Assembly: GCA_963836695.1 (NCBI GenBank)
Contig: CAWIKX010000028.1
Span: 1-64,000, forward strand
Length of the DNA: 64,000 bases
Direction: 5' to 3'
Origin: Roseiarcus sp963836695
Lineage (GTDB): Bacteria; Pseudomonadota; Alphaproteobacteria; Rhizobiales; Beijerinckiaceae
Positions 47,552-56,535 of this stretch are shown piece after piece. A model generated the notes under the pieces. The model was not told the DNA's origin, did not search any database, and worked only from the letters and a program-made list of their open reading frames with translations. The position numbers were made by a program, and so were the translations under genes. Positions within the stretch are counted from its first letter, which is position 1, and each line of letters opens with the position of its first letter.

Positions 47552-48730
47552 ATGCCGACACTCAACCTCCGCGAAGAGATGACACTGCCCGAAGACCGTT
47601 TCTCCGGCGCTTTGGCCGGACGCGTTTGGCGAGCCGATGTCGGCGGCCCCTCTGTCATCGCGGTCCGAGAAGGCGGCGTGTTCGACATCAGCGCGGCGTT
47701 CCCGACGATGCGCGATCTGTGCGAGGCCGCCTCCCCCGCCGAGGCGCTGCGAAAGGCGGAGGGCCCTCGGATCGGCGCGCTTGGCGACGTTCTCGCCCAC
47801 ACGGCGCGCGACAACCGCGCCTCGATGAACCCGCGTCTGCTTGCGCCCATCGACCTCCAGTCAATCAAGGCCGCGGGCGTTACGTTCGCGCAATCGCTGC
47901 TCGAGCGGGTAATCGAAGAGCGCGCGCGCGGCAGCCGCGAGGGCGCGGCGCAGGCGCGCGAAGAGATCGTGCGCGTTCTCGGCGACGATCTCAGCACGCT
48001 CAAGCCCGGCTCACCCGCGGCGATGCGGCTCAAGGATACGCTGGTCAAGGCCGGCGCCTGGTCGCAATATCTCGAGGTGGGCATCGGCCCCGACGTCGAG
48101 GTGTTCACTAAGAGCCAGCCGATGTCAGCTGTCGGAACCGGCGACGACGCCGGGTTCCATAGCGCCTCTCTTTGGAACAACCCAGAACCCGAGATCGCGC
48201 TTGCGGTCGCATCTACGGGCGCAATCGTCGGCGCGATGCTCGCCAATGACGTCAATCTGCGCGATTTCGAGGGGCGTTCGGCCCTCCTGCTCGGCAAGGC
48301 CAAGGACCAGAACGCAAGTTGCGTGGTCGGCCCGTTTCTCCGCTTCTTCGACGACACGTTCACTCTTGATGACGTGCGGGGGGCTACGATTTCCCTTCTG
48401 GTCGAGGGCGAGGATGGCTTCAAGCTCGCAGGCGGCTCCTCGATGGCCAAGATCAGCCGCGATCCGACCGACATCGTTGGGCAAACGATCGGCGCCAACC
48501 ACGCCTATCCCGACGGCTTCGTCCTCCTGCTCGGGACGATGTTCGCGCCCGTCGCCGACCGCGGCGCGCCTGGCATGGGTTTCACGCACAAGTCGGGCGA
48601 TATTGTCACGATCAGCACTGAGAAGCTCGGGCGCCTCGTCAACCGGATGCGGCCGTGCGAAGAGTGCGAACGCTGGACGTTCGGAGCCGGCGCGCTCATG
48701 CGCAATCTCGCCAAGCGGGGCTTGATTTAA
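47552..48730 (+). CDS. FAH-family 2-keto-3-deoxy sugar-acid dehydratase (XylX-like)
   Basis: A 392-residue fumarylacetoacetate-hydrolase-fold enzyme, the length of Caulobacter XylX, which dehydrates 2-keto-3-deoxy-pentonate to 2-oxoglutarate semialdehyde. Visible family parts are 'LQSIKAAGVTFAQSLLERVI', 'SASLWNNPEPEIALAV' (metal-binding Glu residues) and 'DQNASCVVGPFLRFFDD'. 'MGFTHKSGDIVTISTEKLG' lies near the C-terminus. The next gene encodes the matching semialdehyde dehydrogenase, supporting this role. ATG 47552 follows GGGGA; the upstream frame is non-conserved. Confidence 0.88.
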   Translation: MPTLNLREEMTLPEDRFSGALAGRVWRADVGGPSVIAVREGGVFDISAAFPTMRDLCEAASPAEALRKAEGPRIGALGDVLAHTARDNRASMNPRLLAPIDLQSIKAAGVTFAQSLLERVIEERARGSREGAAQAREEIVRVLGDDLSTLKPGSPAAMRLKDTLVKAGAWSQYLEVGIGPDVEVFTKSQPMSAVGTGDDAGFHSASLWNNPEPEIALAVASTGAIVGAMLANDVNLRDFEGRSALLLGKAKDQNASCVVGPFLRFFDDTFTLDDVRGATISLLVEGEDGFKLAGGSSMAKISRDPTDIVGQTIGANHAYPDGFVLLLGTMFAPVADRGAPGMGFTHKSGDIVTISTEKLGRLVNRMRPCEECERWTFGAGALMRNLAKRGLI

Positions 48731-48776
48731 GCGGCTCGGCGCCAAAGTTTGGTAGACAAGGTAAGGACTAGAAGCC

Positions 48777-50213
48777 ATGGGCGCGCACCAGAACTATATC
48801 GCCGGAGAATGGGTGGACGGCTCGACGGTCACCCGCGACATCAACCCGTCGGACACGAACGATCTCGTAGGCGAGTACGCGCAAGCCGACGCTGCTCAGA
48901 CGAACGCCGCGATCGAGGCGGCCCATGCCGCGTTTCCTGCCTGGTCGCGGACGACGCCGCAGGAGCGGCACGATATTCTGCTGCGCGTCTCGACCGAGAT
49001 TCTCGCCCGTCGTGAGGAACTCGGGCGTTTGCTATCGCGCGAAGAAGGCAAAACGCTTGCAGAAGGCATCGGCGAAGCGGGCCGGGCCGGGCAGATCTTC
49101 GACTTTTTCGCCGGCGAGGCGTTGAGGATTCCGGGCGAGAAGCTTGCCAGCGTCCGGCCGAACGTCGACATTGAGGTCACGCGCGAGCCGCTCGGCGTCG
49201 TTGGCATTATCGCGCCGTGGAACTTCCCGATTGCGATCCCCGCCTGGAAGATCGCGCCGGCTCTCGCCTACGGCAACACCGTCGTCTTCAAGCCCGCCGA
49301 CCTTGTCCCCGGCTGCGCCCACGCGCTGTCCGAAATAATCGTACGCGCCGGCGTTCCCAAAGGCGTGTTTAACCTTGTCGTCGGGCGCGGTTCCGTGGTC
49401 GGCCAGGCGATCCTTGACCACAAGAAAGTCGATGCGGTGACATTCACCGGGTCGGTTGCGACCGGGACCAAGGTCGCGGCCGCCTGCGCTAAGGCGATGC
49501 GTAGGTTCCAGCTCGAGATGGGCGGCAAAAATCCGCTCGTTGTCCTCGCCGACGCGGACCTCAAGACCGCAGTCGAATGCGCGGTCAACGGCGCCTATTT
49601 CTCGACCGGCCAACGCTGCACGGCGTCGTCGCGCCTCATCGTCGAAGAGCCCATCTACCGGCGCTTCGCGGACGCCCTCACGGAGCGCATGCGCGCGCTC
49701 GTCATCGACGACGCGCTGAAAGCCGAAACGCATATCGGGCCGGTTGTCGACGCGGGCCAGTTCGAGCAGGATCTCTCCTACGTTTCGATCGGCCAGAGCG
49801 AAGGCGCCAAGCTGGCGCTGGGTGGCGAGCGGCTAAACCGAGCCACGCCCGGGTTCTACATGGCTCCTGCCTTGTTTCTCGACGCCGACAACAAGATGCG
49901 CATCTCCCGCGAGGAAATCTTCGGCCCCGTATCGGCCATGATCCCGGCGCGCGACTATGAGCACGCTTTGGCGATCGCCAACGACACCGAATTCGGTCTG
50001 TGCGCCGGCATCTGCACGACAAGCCTCAAGCATGCTTCGCATTTCAAGCGCAACGCCGAGGTTGGGATGACAATGGTCAATCTGCCGACGGCGGGCGTCG
50101 ACTATCACGTGCCGTTTGGCGGCCGTAAAGCGTCGAACCTCGGCCCGCGCGAGCAGGGACGCTATGCGGCGGAGTTCTATACGACGGTGAAGACGGCCTA
50201 TACGATGGCGTGA
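48777..50213 (+). CDS. 2-Oxoglutarate-semialdehyde dehydrogenase-like aldehyde dehydrogenase
   Basis: A 478-residue NAD(P)-dependent aldehyde dehydrogenase. The active-site Cys is in TGQRCTASSR, the general base Glu in LEMGGKN, and the oxyanion Asn in APWNFPIAIP. The start 'HQNYIAGEWVDGSTVTRDIN' and the C-terminal 'NLPTAGVDYHVPFGGRKASN' are typical of the 2,5-dioxovalerate dehydrogenases of non-phosphorylative pentose and glucarate/galactarate pathways. It lies 46 bases after the XylX-like gene and would deliver 2-oxoglutarate to the TCA cycle. Confidence 0.9.
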   Translation: MGAHQNYIAGEWVDGSTVTRDINPSDTNDLVGEYAQADAAQTNAAIEAAHAAFPAWSRTTPQERHDILLRVSTEILARREELGRLLSREEGKTLAEGIGEAGRAGQIFDFFAGEALRIPGEKLASVRPNVDIEVTREPLGVVGIIAPWNFPIAIPAWKIAPALAYGNTVVFKPADLVPGCAHALSEIIVRAGVPKGVFNLVVGRGSVVGQAILDHKKVDAVTFTGSVATGTKVAAACAKAMRRFQLEMGGKNPLVVLADADLKTAVECAVNGAYFSTGQRCTASSRLIVEEPIYRRFADALTERMRALVIDDALKAETHIGPVVDAGQFEQDLSYVSIGQSEGAKLALGGERLNRATPGFYMAPALFLDADNKMRISREEIFGPVSAMIPARDYEHALAIANDTEFGLCAGICTTSLKHASHFKRNAEVGMTMVNLPTAGVDYHVPFGGRKASNLGPREQGRYAAEFYTTVKTAYTMA

Positions 50214-50245
50214 AGTCGACGACGCTCGGGGGAAACCTTAGTCAA

Positions 50246-51205
50246 ATGATCCTGATCTCCGGCGAGGCGCTGATCGATCTCATCCCCGACCCGATGAAAT
50301 CGAGCGCCTACGATGCCGTGCTCGGCGGCTCGCCTTACAATGTCGCAATCGGATTGAGCCGCCTGGGGGCGCCGACGGGCTTCATCTCCCGCCTTTCCGC
50401 TGACGGCAACGGCGAGGCTCTTGCGACCTCATTAGCCGAGAACGGTGTCGATCTTCACCATGTCGCGCGCAATTCGCGCCCAACGATGCTCGCCTTCGTC
50501 ATGCGCGGCACCGCCAAGACGGGATCGCGGTATTCGTTTTACACCGATGCGACAACCTACGACGGACCCTGGCCGTTTCCAGCCGAATGGCCAAAGGACG
50601 CGCATCACCTGCATGTGGGATCGGTCGCCGCAATCGACGGCCGCCATGCGCAATCGGTGCTCGCGGCGCTGGCTGCAGCGCGCCCGCACGCGACGATCAG
50701 CTTCGATCCGAACATCCGCCCTCTCGTGACTCCGGATCGCAACTCCGTCGTGCAGCTTGTGGAGCATGAGGTCTCGCTGGCGCATTTGGTCAAGGCTAGC
50801 CAGGAGGACCTTGAATGGCTCTATCCAGAGCGCGGCATTGAGGAGATCCTCGCCGCCTGGACAAAGTCCGGCCCGCGATTCTGTATCGCGACAATGGGGG
50901 AGCGCGGCGCGCTCGCCATGCTCGGCAAGGAACGCATCGAGGTTCCGGCGCCGCATGTCGAGGTGGTCGACACTGTCGGCGCGGGAGACAGCTTCATGTC
51001 CGCGCTCCTGTCGGCGATGGACCGCGACCAGGCGCTCGGAGCCGAGCCGCCGGCGCCATCCCGGAGCGAACTCGAAAGTTGGCTCCGCTTTGCGGCGGCG
51101 GCGTCTGCAATCACCTGCACGCGCAAGGGTTCGGACCCACCGACGCGCACGGAAGTCGAAGCGGCGCTTGTGCCAGGGTTGGAAATTCGTGGTGTGAGTC
51201 ACTAA
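50246..51205 (+). CDS. PfkB-family carbohydrate kinase (fructokinase-like)
   Basis: A 319-residue ribokinase-fold kinase. The N-terminal 'MILISGEALIDLIPD' and 'VLGGSPYNVAIGLSRLG' bind sugar. The C-terminal PfkB signature 'VVDTVGAGDSFMSALL' carries the catalytic Asp and anion hole. The start fits fructokinase-like members, but the sugar is not certain. ATG 50246 begins the conserved sequence; an in-frame GTG at 50210 overlaps the previous stop. It completes the rightward catabolic operon and may phosphorylate a side product or a second sugar. Confidence 0.88.
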   Translation: MILISGEALIDLIPDPMKSSAYDAVLGGSPYNVAIGLSRLGAPTGFISRLSADGNGEALATSLAENGVDLHHVARNSRPTMLAFVMRGTAKTGSRYSFYTDATTYDGPWPFPAEWPKDAHHLHVGSVAAIDGRHAQSVLAALAAARPHATISFDPNIRPLVTPDRNSVVQLVEHEVSLAHLVKASQEDLEWLYPERGIEEILAAWTKSGPRFCIATMGERGALAMLGKERIEVPAPHVEVVDTVGAGDSFMSALLSAMDRDQALGAEPPAPSRSELESWLRFAAAASAITCTRKGSDPPTRTEVEAALVPGLEIRGVSH

Positions 51206-51287
51206 GTAAAGGGCGGCGGTGGCGGGCGTTGCGGGCGTCAACCGGCCGGTCTAAAATCGCAATCGAACAATAGTGGGAATCACCGTT

Positions 51288-51698
51288 ATGGCGTCGAGCG
51301 ACGCTCTCCCTGGTCCGCGCCGTCAGCGGCCGTTATCGCCGCATCTCAGCATCTATCGGCCAACAATGACGATGGCGATGTCGATCGCTCATCGAATAAG
51401 CGGCGTCGCTCTTTATATCGGCGTCCTGCTGCTCGCCTGGCTCCTCATCGCGGCGTCCGCCGACGCCTCGACTTTCACCGTGTTTTCCGGCTTCCTCGCT
51501 TCGTTCGTCGGACGTCTCGTGCTGTTCGTCGTCACCTGGGCTCTCTTTCATCACCTTGTCGGAGGCGTTCGTCACATCTTCTGGGATGCAGGTTATGGCC
51601 TCGATGCGCCGTTGCGCGACCAGATGGCCTGGGCGACCTTGATCGGAGGCTTCACGTTGACCGTCGTCGTATGGATCATAGGCCTGGCGGTTCGGTAG
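51288..51698 (+). CDS. sdhC: Succinate dehydrogenase cytochrome b556 subunit
   Basis: A 136-residue membrane anchor of complex II. 'RPLSPHLSIYRPTMTMAMSI' then 'AHRISGVALYIGVLLLAWLL' is the SdhC signature, with quinone-site Ser/Arg residues. The heme-ligand His is in 'ALFHHLVGGVRHIFWDAG'. Three helices are visible. ATG 51288 is the family start. It opens the sdhCDAB operon and follows the sugar-acid locus on the same strand. Confidence 0.95.
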   Translation: MASSDALPGPRRQRPLSPHLSIYRPTMTMAMSIAHRISGVALYIGVLLLAWLLIAASADASTFTVFSGFLASFVGRLVLFVVTWALFHHLVGGVRHIFWDAGYGLDAPLRDQMAWATLIGGFTLTVVVWIIGLAVR

Positions 51699-51711
51699 GG
51701 GGAGAACGCAA

Positions 51712-52102
51712 TTGGTCAACCATCCAGGCGATCTGCGCACCCCCCTCGGTAGGGTCCGGTTCCTTGGCTCCGGACGCTCGGGGACCACCGAGGCGTGGCT
51801 CATTCATGTCACCTCCGTCGCGCTCATCCCAGTCTCGATCGGCTTCGTCTGGCTGATGGTCGACCTCCTGCGCAAGGACTATAACGGCGTGCGGGCCGAG
51901 CTCGACGCACCCCGTCCCGGCGATTCTGCTCTTGGCTTTCATTCTCGCTGGCATCCTCCATATGGAGCTCGGCATGCGCTCCGTCATAGTCGACTACGTC
52001 GGTGGCCAGTCGCGCACGTGGGCGCTGGCCGCCAACACGTGTTTCGCCGCGCTTCTTGCACTAGCCTGCCTCTATGCGACGCTGCGCGTCGCCTTCACCT
52101 GA
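51712..52102 (+). pseudogene. sdhD: Succinate dehydrogenase membrane anchor subunit, frameshifted as written
   Basis: The TTG at 51712, seven bases after GGGGGAG, opens 'RTPLGRVRFLGSGRSGTTEA' and the first helix, exactly SdhD. One extra base between about 51903 and 51908 (within GACGCACCCC) throws the frame off. The +1 frame resumes the normal protein with 'ILHMELGMRSVIVDYVGGQS' (heme His and quinone-site residues) and a last helix, stopping at 52100-52102. Removing one base gives 129 residues, the usual size. SdhC, SdhA and SdhB are intact, so an error in the sequence is more likely than gene loss. Confidence 0.85.
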
Positions 52103-52126
52103 CCAACCTTTAGAAGACGGACATCG

Positions 52127-53962
52127 ATGGCGACTAATGGCTCTTCCGCGCAGAGCGCGCCGGCGCTCGGGAGCAGGGCCTATCCGATCACCGACCACAC
52201 CTTCGACGTCGTCGTGGTCGGCGCGGGCGGCTCTGGCCTGCGCGCGAGCGTCGGCTGCGCCCAGGCTGGCTTGCGCACCGCATGCATCTCGAAAGTGTTT
52301 CCTACACGTTCGCACACCGTTGCGGCGCAGGGCGGCATTTCGGCTTCGCTCGGCAATATGGGGCCGGACGACTGGCGCTGGCACATGTACGACACCGTCA
52401 AGGGCGCCGACTGGCTCGGCGACCAGGATGCGATCGAATATATGTGTCGCCAGGCGCCGGCCGCCGTATACGAACTCGACCATTGGGGTGTGCCGTTCTC
52501 GCGCACCGAAGAAGGCAAGATCTATCAGCGCCCGTTCGGCGGGATGACAACCGACTACGGCAAGGGCATCGCGCAGCGCACTTGCGCCGCTGCCGACCGC
52601 ACCGGTCATGCCATCCTGCACACGCTATACGGTCAAGCGCTGAAGGCGAAGTGCCAATTCTTCATCGAATATTTCGCCATTGACCTTCTCCGCGACTCCG
52701 AGGGCGCGGTGCGCGGCCTCGTCTGCCTCAAGCTGGACGACGGAACGATCCACCGGTTTCGCGCTCAGACCACTGTGCTGGCTACGGGCGGCTATGGCCG
52801 GGCGTATTTCTCAGCCACTTCGGCTCATACGTGCACCGGGGACGGCAACGCGATGGCGCTGCGCGCGGGCCTGCCGTTGCAGGATATGGAGTTCGTTCAG
52901 TTCCATCCGACCGGCATTTATGGCGCGGGCTGCCTCATCACCGAAGGCGCGCGCGGCGAAGGCGGTTATTTGGTGAATTCGGAGGGCGAGCGCTTCATGG
53001 AGCGCCACGCGCCATCCGCCAAGGACCTTGCTTCGCGCGACGTCGTCAGCCGAGCGATGACGATGGAGATCCGCGAGGGCCGCGGCGTCGGCAAAGACAA
53101 AGACCATATCTACCTGCACCTCGACCATCTCGATCCCGGAGTGCTGCATGAACGGCTGCCCGGCATTTCCGAGAGCGCCCGCATCTTCGCCGGCGTCGAT
53201 CTGACCAAGGAGCCGATTCCCGTCCTGCCGACTGTGCACTACAACATGGGCGGCATCCCGACGAATTATCATGGCGAGGTCCTGACCAAGACCAATGGGG
53301 ATCCGGACGCGATCGTCCCAGGGCTGATGGCGCTGGGCGAAGCGGCATGCGTCTCGGTGCACGGCGCAAACAGGCTGGGATCCAACTCGCTGATCGACCT
53401 CGTGGTGTTCGGCCGCGCCGCGAGTTTGCGCGCTGCCGAGATGCTCAAGCCTGGTGACAAACAACCCGAACTCGCCAACGATAGCGCCGATTTTGCGCTC
53501 TCCCGCCTCGACCGTTTTCGCAATGCCAAGGGCAAGACGCCGACCGCGGAGCTCAGGCTCAATATGCAGCGCGTCATGCAGGAGAACTGCGCCGTATTCC
53601 GCACCGGCGAAGTGCTCGCGGAAGGCAACGAGAGGATTCACGCCGCTTGGCGCGGCGGCGCCGACGTCTCCGTGACCGATCGTTCGCTGACCTGGAACTC
53701 CGATCTCATCGAAACGCTCGAATACGACAATCTGATCGTGCAAGCGGTCGTGACAATGGAGGGCGCCTTAAATCGTCAAGAAAGCCGCGGCGCCCATGCC
53801 CGCGAAGATTATCCTAAGCGCGACGACGTCAACTGGATGAAGCATACCCTCGCCTGGATCGATCCTGGCAAACAGGCGGTGACGATCGACTACCGGCCGG
53901 TGCACACCTATACGATGAGCAACGACATCGGCTACATCGAGCCGAAGGCGCGGGTGTATTGA
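52127..53962 (+). CDS. sdhA: Succinate dehydrogenase flavoprotein subunit
   Basis: A 611-residue catalytic subunit of complex II, oxidising succinate to fumarate with covalent FAD. Present are the FAD motif VVVGAGGSGLRA, the flavin-attaching His in 'PTRSHTVAAQGGISASLG', substrate-site 'RTEEGKIYQRPFGG', 'GANRLGSNSLIDLVVFG', and the C-terminal 'DYRPVHTYTM'. It starts 25 bases after the sdhD stop. Confidence 0.98.
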   Translation: MATNGSSAQSAPALGSRAYPITDHTFDVVVVGAGGSGLRASVGCAQAGLRTACISKVFPTRSHTVAAQGGISASLGNMGPDDWRWHMYDTVKGADWLGDQDAIEYMCRQAPAAVYELDHWGVPFSRTEEGKIYQRPFGGMTTDYGKGIAQRTCAAADRTGHAILHTLYGQALKAKCQFFIEYFAIDLLRDSEGAVRGLVCLKLDDGTIHRFRAQTTVLATGGYGRAYFSATSAHTCTGDGNAMALRAGLPLQDMEFVQFHPTGIYGAGCLITEGARGEGGYLVNSEGERFMERHAPSAKDLASRDVVSRAMTMEIREGRGVGKDKDHIYLHLDHLDPGVLHERLPGISESARIFAGVDLTKEPIPVLPTVHYNMGGIPTNYHGEVLTKTNGDPDAIVPGLMALGEAACVSVHGANRLGSNSLIDLVVFGRAASLRAAEMLKPGDKQPELANDSADFALSRLDRFRNAKGKTPTAELRLNMQRVMQENCAVFRTGEVLAEGNERIHAAWRGGADVSVTDRSLTWNSDLIETLEYDNLIVQAVVTMEGALNRQESRGAHAREDYPKRDDVNWMKHTLAWIDPGKQAVTIDYRPVHTYTMSNDIGYIEPKARVY

Positions 53963-54012
53963 GGCAAAGCCGGCGCGCGGCCTGGCGGCCTTTCGGGAAT
54001 GGATAAGCAGCT

Positions 54013-54792
54013 ATGGTCCAGCTAACCCTCCCCAAAGACTCCCGCATCAAGCCAGGCAAGACCTGGCCGAAGCCAGCCACTGCGAAGCGGACGACCGAGT
54101 TCCGTATCTATCGCTGGAACCCTGACGACGGCTTGAACCCGCACATGGACGTCTATTTCGTCGATCGCGACGATTGCGGCCCGATGGTTCTCGACGCGCT
54201 CATCTGGATCAAGTCCAAGATCGATTCGACGCTCACCTTCCGTCGCTCCTGCCGCGAGGGCGTGTGCGGCTCATGCGCAATGAACATTGACGGCGCGAAT
54301 ACTCTTGCCTGCACGCGCGGCATCGGCCACGCTGCGGCGCCAGTGACGATCTATCCGCTGCCTCACCAGGAGGTGATCAAGGATCTGGTGCCTGATCTCT
54401 CTGTCTTCTACGCCCAGCACGCCTCGATCGAGCCGTGGCTGAAAACCGTAAGTCCCTCGCCGGAGAAGGAATGGCTGCAGGCGCCCGAGGACCGCTCGAA
54501 GCTCGATGGCCTTTACGAGTGCATCCTGTGCGCGTGCTGCTCGACGTCGTGTCCAAGCTATTGGTGGAACGGAGACCGCTATCTCGGGCCGGCGGTCCTG
54601 CTGCAGGCCTATCGCTGGCTCATCGACTCCCGCGACGAGGCGCAGGGCGAGCGGCTCGACAATCTCGAGGACCCGTTTCGGCTCTATCGCTGCCACACGA
54701 TCATGAACTGCGCGCAGACATGCCCAAAGGGTCTGAACCCGGCCAAAGCGATCGTCCACATCAAGGAGCTGATGCTCGAACGACGGCTGTGA
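54013..54792 (+). CDS. sdhB: Succinate dehydrogenase iron-sulfur subunit
   Basis: A 259-residue subunit passing electrons from FAD to ubiquinone. The 2Fe-2S Cys set is in 'CREGVCGSCAMNIDGANTLAC'-like order. The 4Fe-4S set is 'CILCACCSTSCPSYWW' (C-x2-C-x2-C-x3-CP), and the 3Fe-4S/second set is in 'CHTIMNCAQTCPKGLNP'. The quinone-site Trp-Trp follows CPSY. It ends the sdhCDAB operon, 50 bases behind sdhA. Confidence 0.98.
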   Translation: MVQLTLPKDSRIKPGKTWPKPATAKRTTEFRIYRWNPDDGLNPHMDVYFVDRDDCGPMVLDALIWIKSKIDSTLTFRRSCREGVCGSCAMNIDGANTLACTRGIGHAAAPVTIYPLPHQEVIKDLVPDLSVFYAQHASIEPWLKTVSPSPEKEWLQAPEDRSKLDGLYECILCACCSTSCPSYWWNGDRYLGPAVLLQAYRWLIDSRDEAQGERLDNLEDPFRLYRCHTIMNCAQTCPKGLNPAKAIVHIKELMLERRL

Positions 54793-54936
54793 AAGTCCGC
54801 GGGCTGGAAACGATGACCGAGGCGTGCGACGATCTCTGTAAGGCAGCGATGTAGGGCCGAGTTCGTGGTGCAAGCTCGCTCGCTGGTCACCCCACGCGAG
54901 TTCGGCAATCCCAGGGAATCACTCAAGGAGGTCGGA

Positions 54937-55497
54937 ATGACGAAGACGACAGGCGCGAAAGAGACCAGTGCGCGAACGAGCAAGGATGCGCATGTCCGCG
55001 AGCGCCTCGCCACGCCGTCGGACCTCAAATCGGAAGCGACACGAGACATCTCGGCCGGTCTGGCCGGATTGCTCGCCGATGTCTTCGCTCTCTATATGAA
55101 GACCAAGAACTTCCACTGGCACATGAGCGGTCCGCATTTCCGCGACTATCACCTCCTTTTGGATGAGCAAGGCGAGCAGATTTTCGCCATGACCGATCCG
55201 ATGGCGGAACGCGCTCGTAAGATCGGCGGGGCGACTTTGCGCTCGATTGGCGAGATTTCCCGACGCCAGCGCCTTCTCGACAACGACGCCGAATATGTCG
55301 ATCCGAAGGACATGCTGGCGGAACTGCGTGACGACAACAAGAGCCTGACCATGAGCATGCGCGCGGTCCACAATACGTGCGACGACTACGGCGATGTCGC
55401 GACCGCGAGCTTGCTCGAAGTCTGGATCGACGAGACCGAGCGGCGGACCTGGTTTCTTTTTGAGGCGACCCGCGGCACTCCGGGGCAGAACGACTGA
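54937..55497 (+). CDS. dps: Dps-family ferritin-like DNA protection protein
   Basis: A 186-residue miniferritin that stores iron and uses peroxide to oxidise it, protecting DNA. The ferroxidase motif is 'TKNFHWHMSGPHFRDYHLLL' followed by D-E-Q-x-E-Q-I, and a second helix pair ends 'DDYGDVATASLLEVWIDETE'. The N-terminal 40 residues are charged and Lys/Arg-rich, as in DNA-binding Dps proteins. AAGGAGG before ATG 54937 fixes the start; the longer frame is not needed. Confidence 0.93.
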   Translation: MTKTTGAKETSARTSKDAHVRERLATPSDLKSEATRDISAGLAGLLADVFALYMKTKNFHWHMSGPHFRDYHLLLDEQGEQIFAMTDPMAERARKIGGATLRSIGEISRRQRLLDNDAEYVDPKDMLAELRDDNKSLTMSMRAVHNTCDDYGDVATASLLEVWIDETERRTWFLFEATRGTPGQND

Positions 55498-55517
55498 GCG
55501 CGGGCGAGAGACACCGA

Positions 55518-56527
55518 TTATTCAGCGAAAGGCAACCTAGCGCCGCCTGCTGCGCTCGACCGCTGCGCGGCGTCGATCAGGCGGGCGCATAAGATCGCCT
55601 CGCTGAGGTTGCTCTTCGCGCTGCCTGTCGCTGCGGCGACAAACTCGTCCGCTACGCCGCCAAACCAATCGGGGTGGTGCGAGCCTTCCGACAAGGGCGG
55701 CGGGCAGGACCAACGATGCTCCTCCGACTTCGATTTCAAGACCACTGCGTCGCCTGCAGCGCGGATTTCCCCGTGATCGCCGTCGATCTCGATCGCGTTC
55801 GAGCGCTCGTCGGCCGCCCAGGTCAGAAAGATGTTGCTCAAGCCAGCGCCGTATCCAGATCGACGCTCGCCGTATCCTCGAGCGGATGCTCGTGGAATCG
55901 GCGCGTCTCGAGCGTTGCGGCGACGGCGCCCGGAGCACCGGCCCAACGCGTGACGCAATAGAGCGCATGCCAGCCGTGATCGAACAGGATGCCGCCGCCG
56001 GCCATCGCCGGGTCGACGCGCCAGTTCGTGACGCCGTCGGCGCTCACAGTGATGGCCGGCTGCATTCTGAGCGTCCGCCAACGGACGCTTCGCACAGCGC
56101 CGATCGCCCCCTCGTCAATCAGAGCTGAAATCTTGCGGCAGATCGGCGCCTCGAGCCAGTTGTGCACCGTATGCAGGACGCGTCCATTGCGCGCGGCGGC
56201 CCCCGCCACACGCATTGCGTCCTCGACTCGTGTGACCAGCGGCTTCTCGCAGAGCACGTGAAGGTCGGCGTCAAGCGCCCTCTCGATCAGCGCCGCGTGG
56301 CTGCCCGGGGGCGCGCAAATGTCAACGAAATCGAGCGATTCGCCAGCCAGCAGATCATCGACGGTTTCATGCCACCGGCCATCGGGACAGGCGGCGAGAA
56401 ACGCCCCGCGCCGCGACGCGGCGGCGTCCGTCGCAGCGACAATCCGCACGTCGTCCCGCGCGCGCCAGACCGGCAAGTGGCCATTGGCCGCGACATTGCC
56501 GAAGCCGATGAAGGCGCCTTTGAACAC
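55518..56527 (-). pseudogene. Gfo/Idh/MocA-family dehydrogenase, frameshifted as written
   Basis: From ATG 56527 the frame encodes an NAD(P)-binding Gfo/Idh protein ('MFKGAFIGFGNVAANGHLPV', 'VDICAPPGSHAALIERALDA') with the family Lys-Pro in 'HVLCEKPL'. It stops early near 55838. The neighbouring frame continues with 'SNIFLTWAADERSNAIEIDG' and 'HPDWFGGVADEFVAAATGSA' to a stop at 55518. One base is missing around 55845-55852 (GG where GGG is expected); restoring it gives 336 residues, the usual length. Last gene of the inositol operon, eight bases after the aminotransferase. Probable role: oxidation of a cyclitol or sugar hydroxyl. Confidence 0.8.
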
Positions 56528-56535
56528 GCTGACGC

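Noticed and set aside
55674..56081. Programmed ribosomal frameshift in the Gfo/Idh gene
   Set aside because: No slippery heptamer with a downstream pseudoknot is evident, and family members are single-frame; a missing base explains the pattern more simply.
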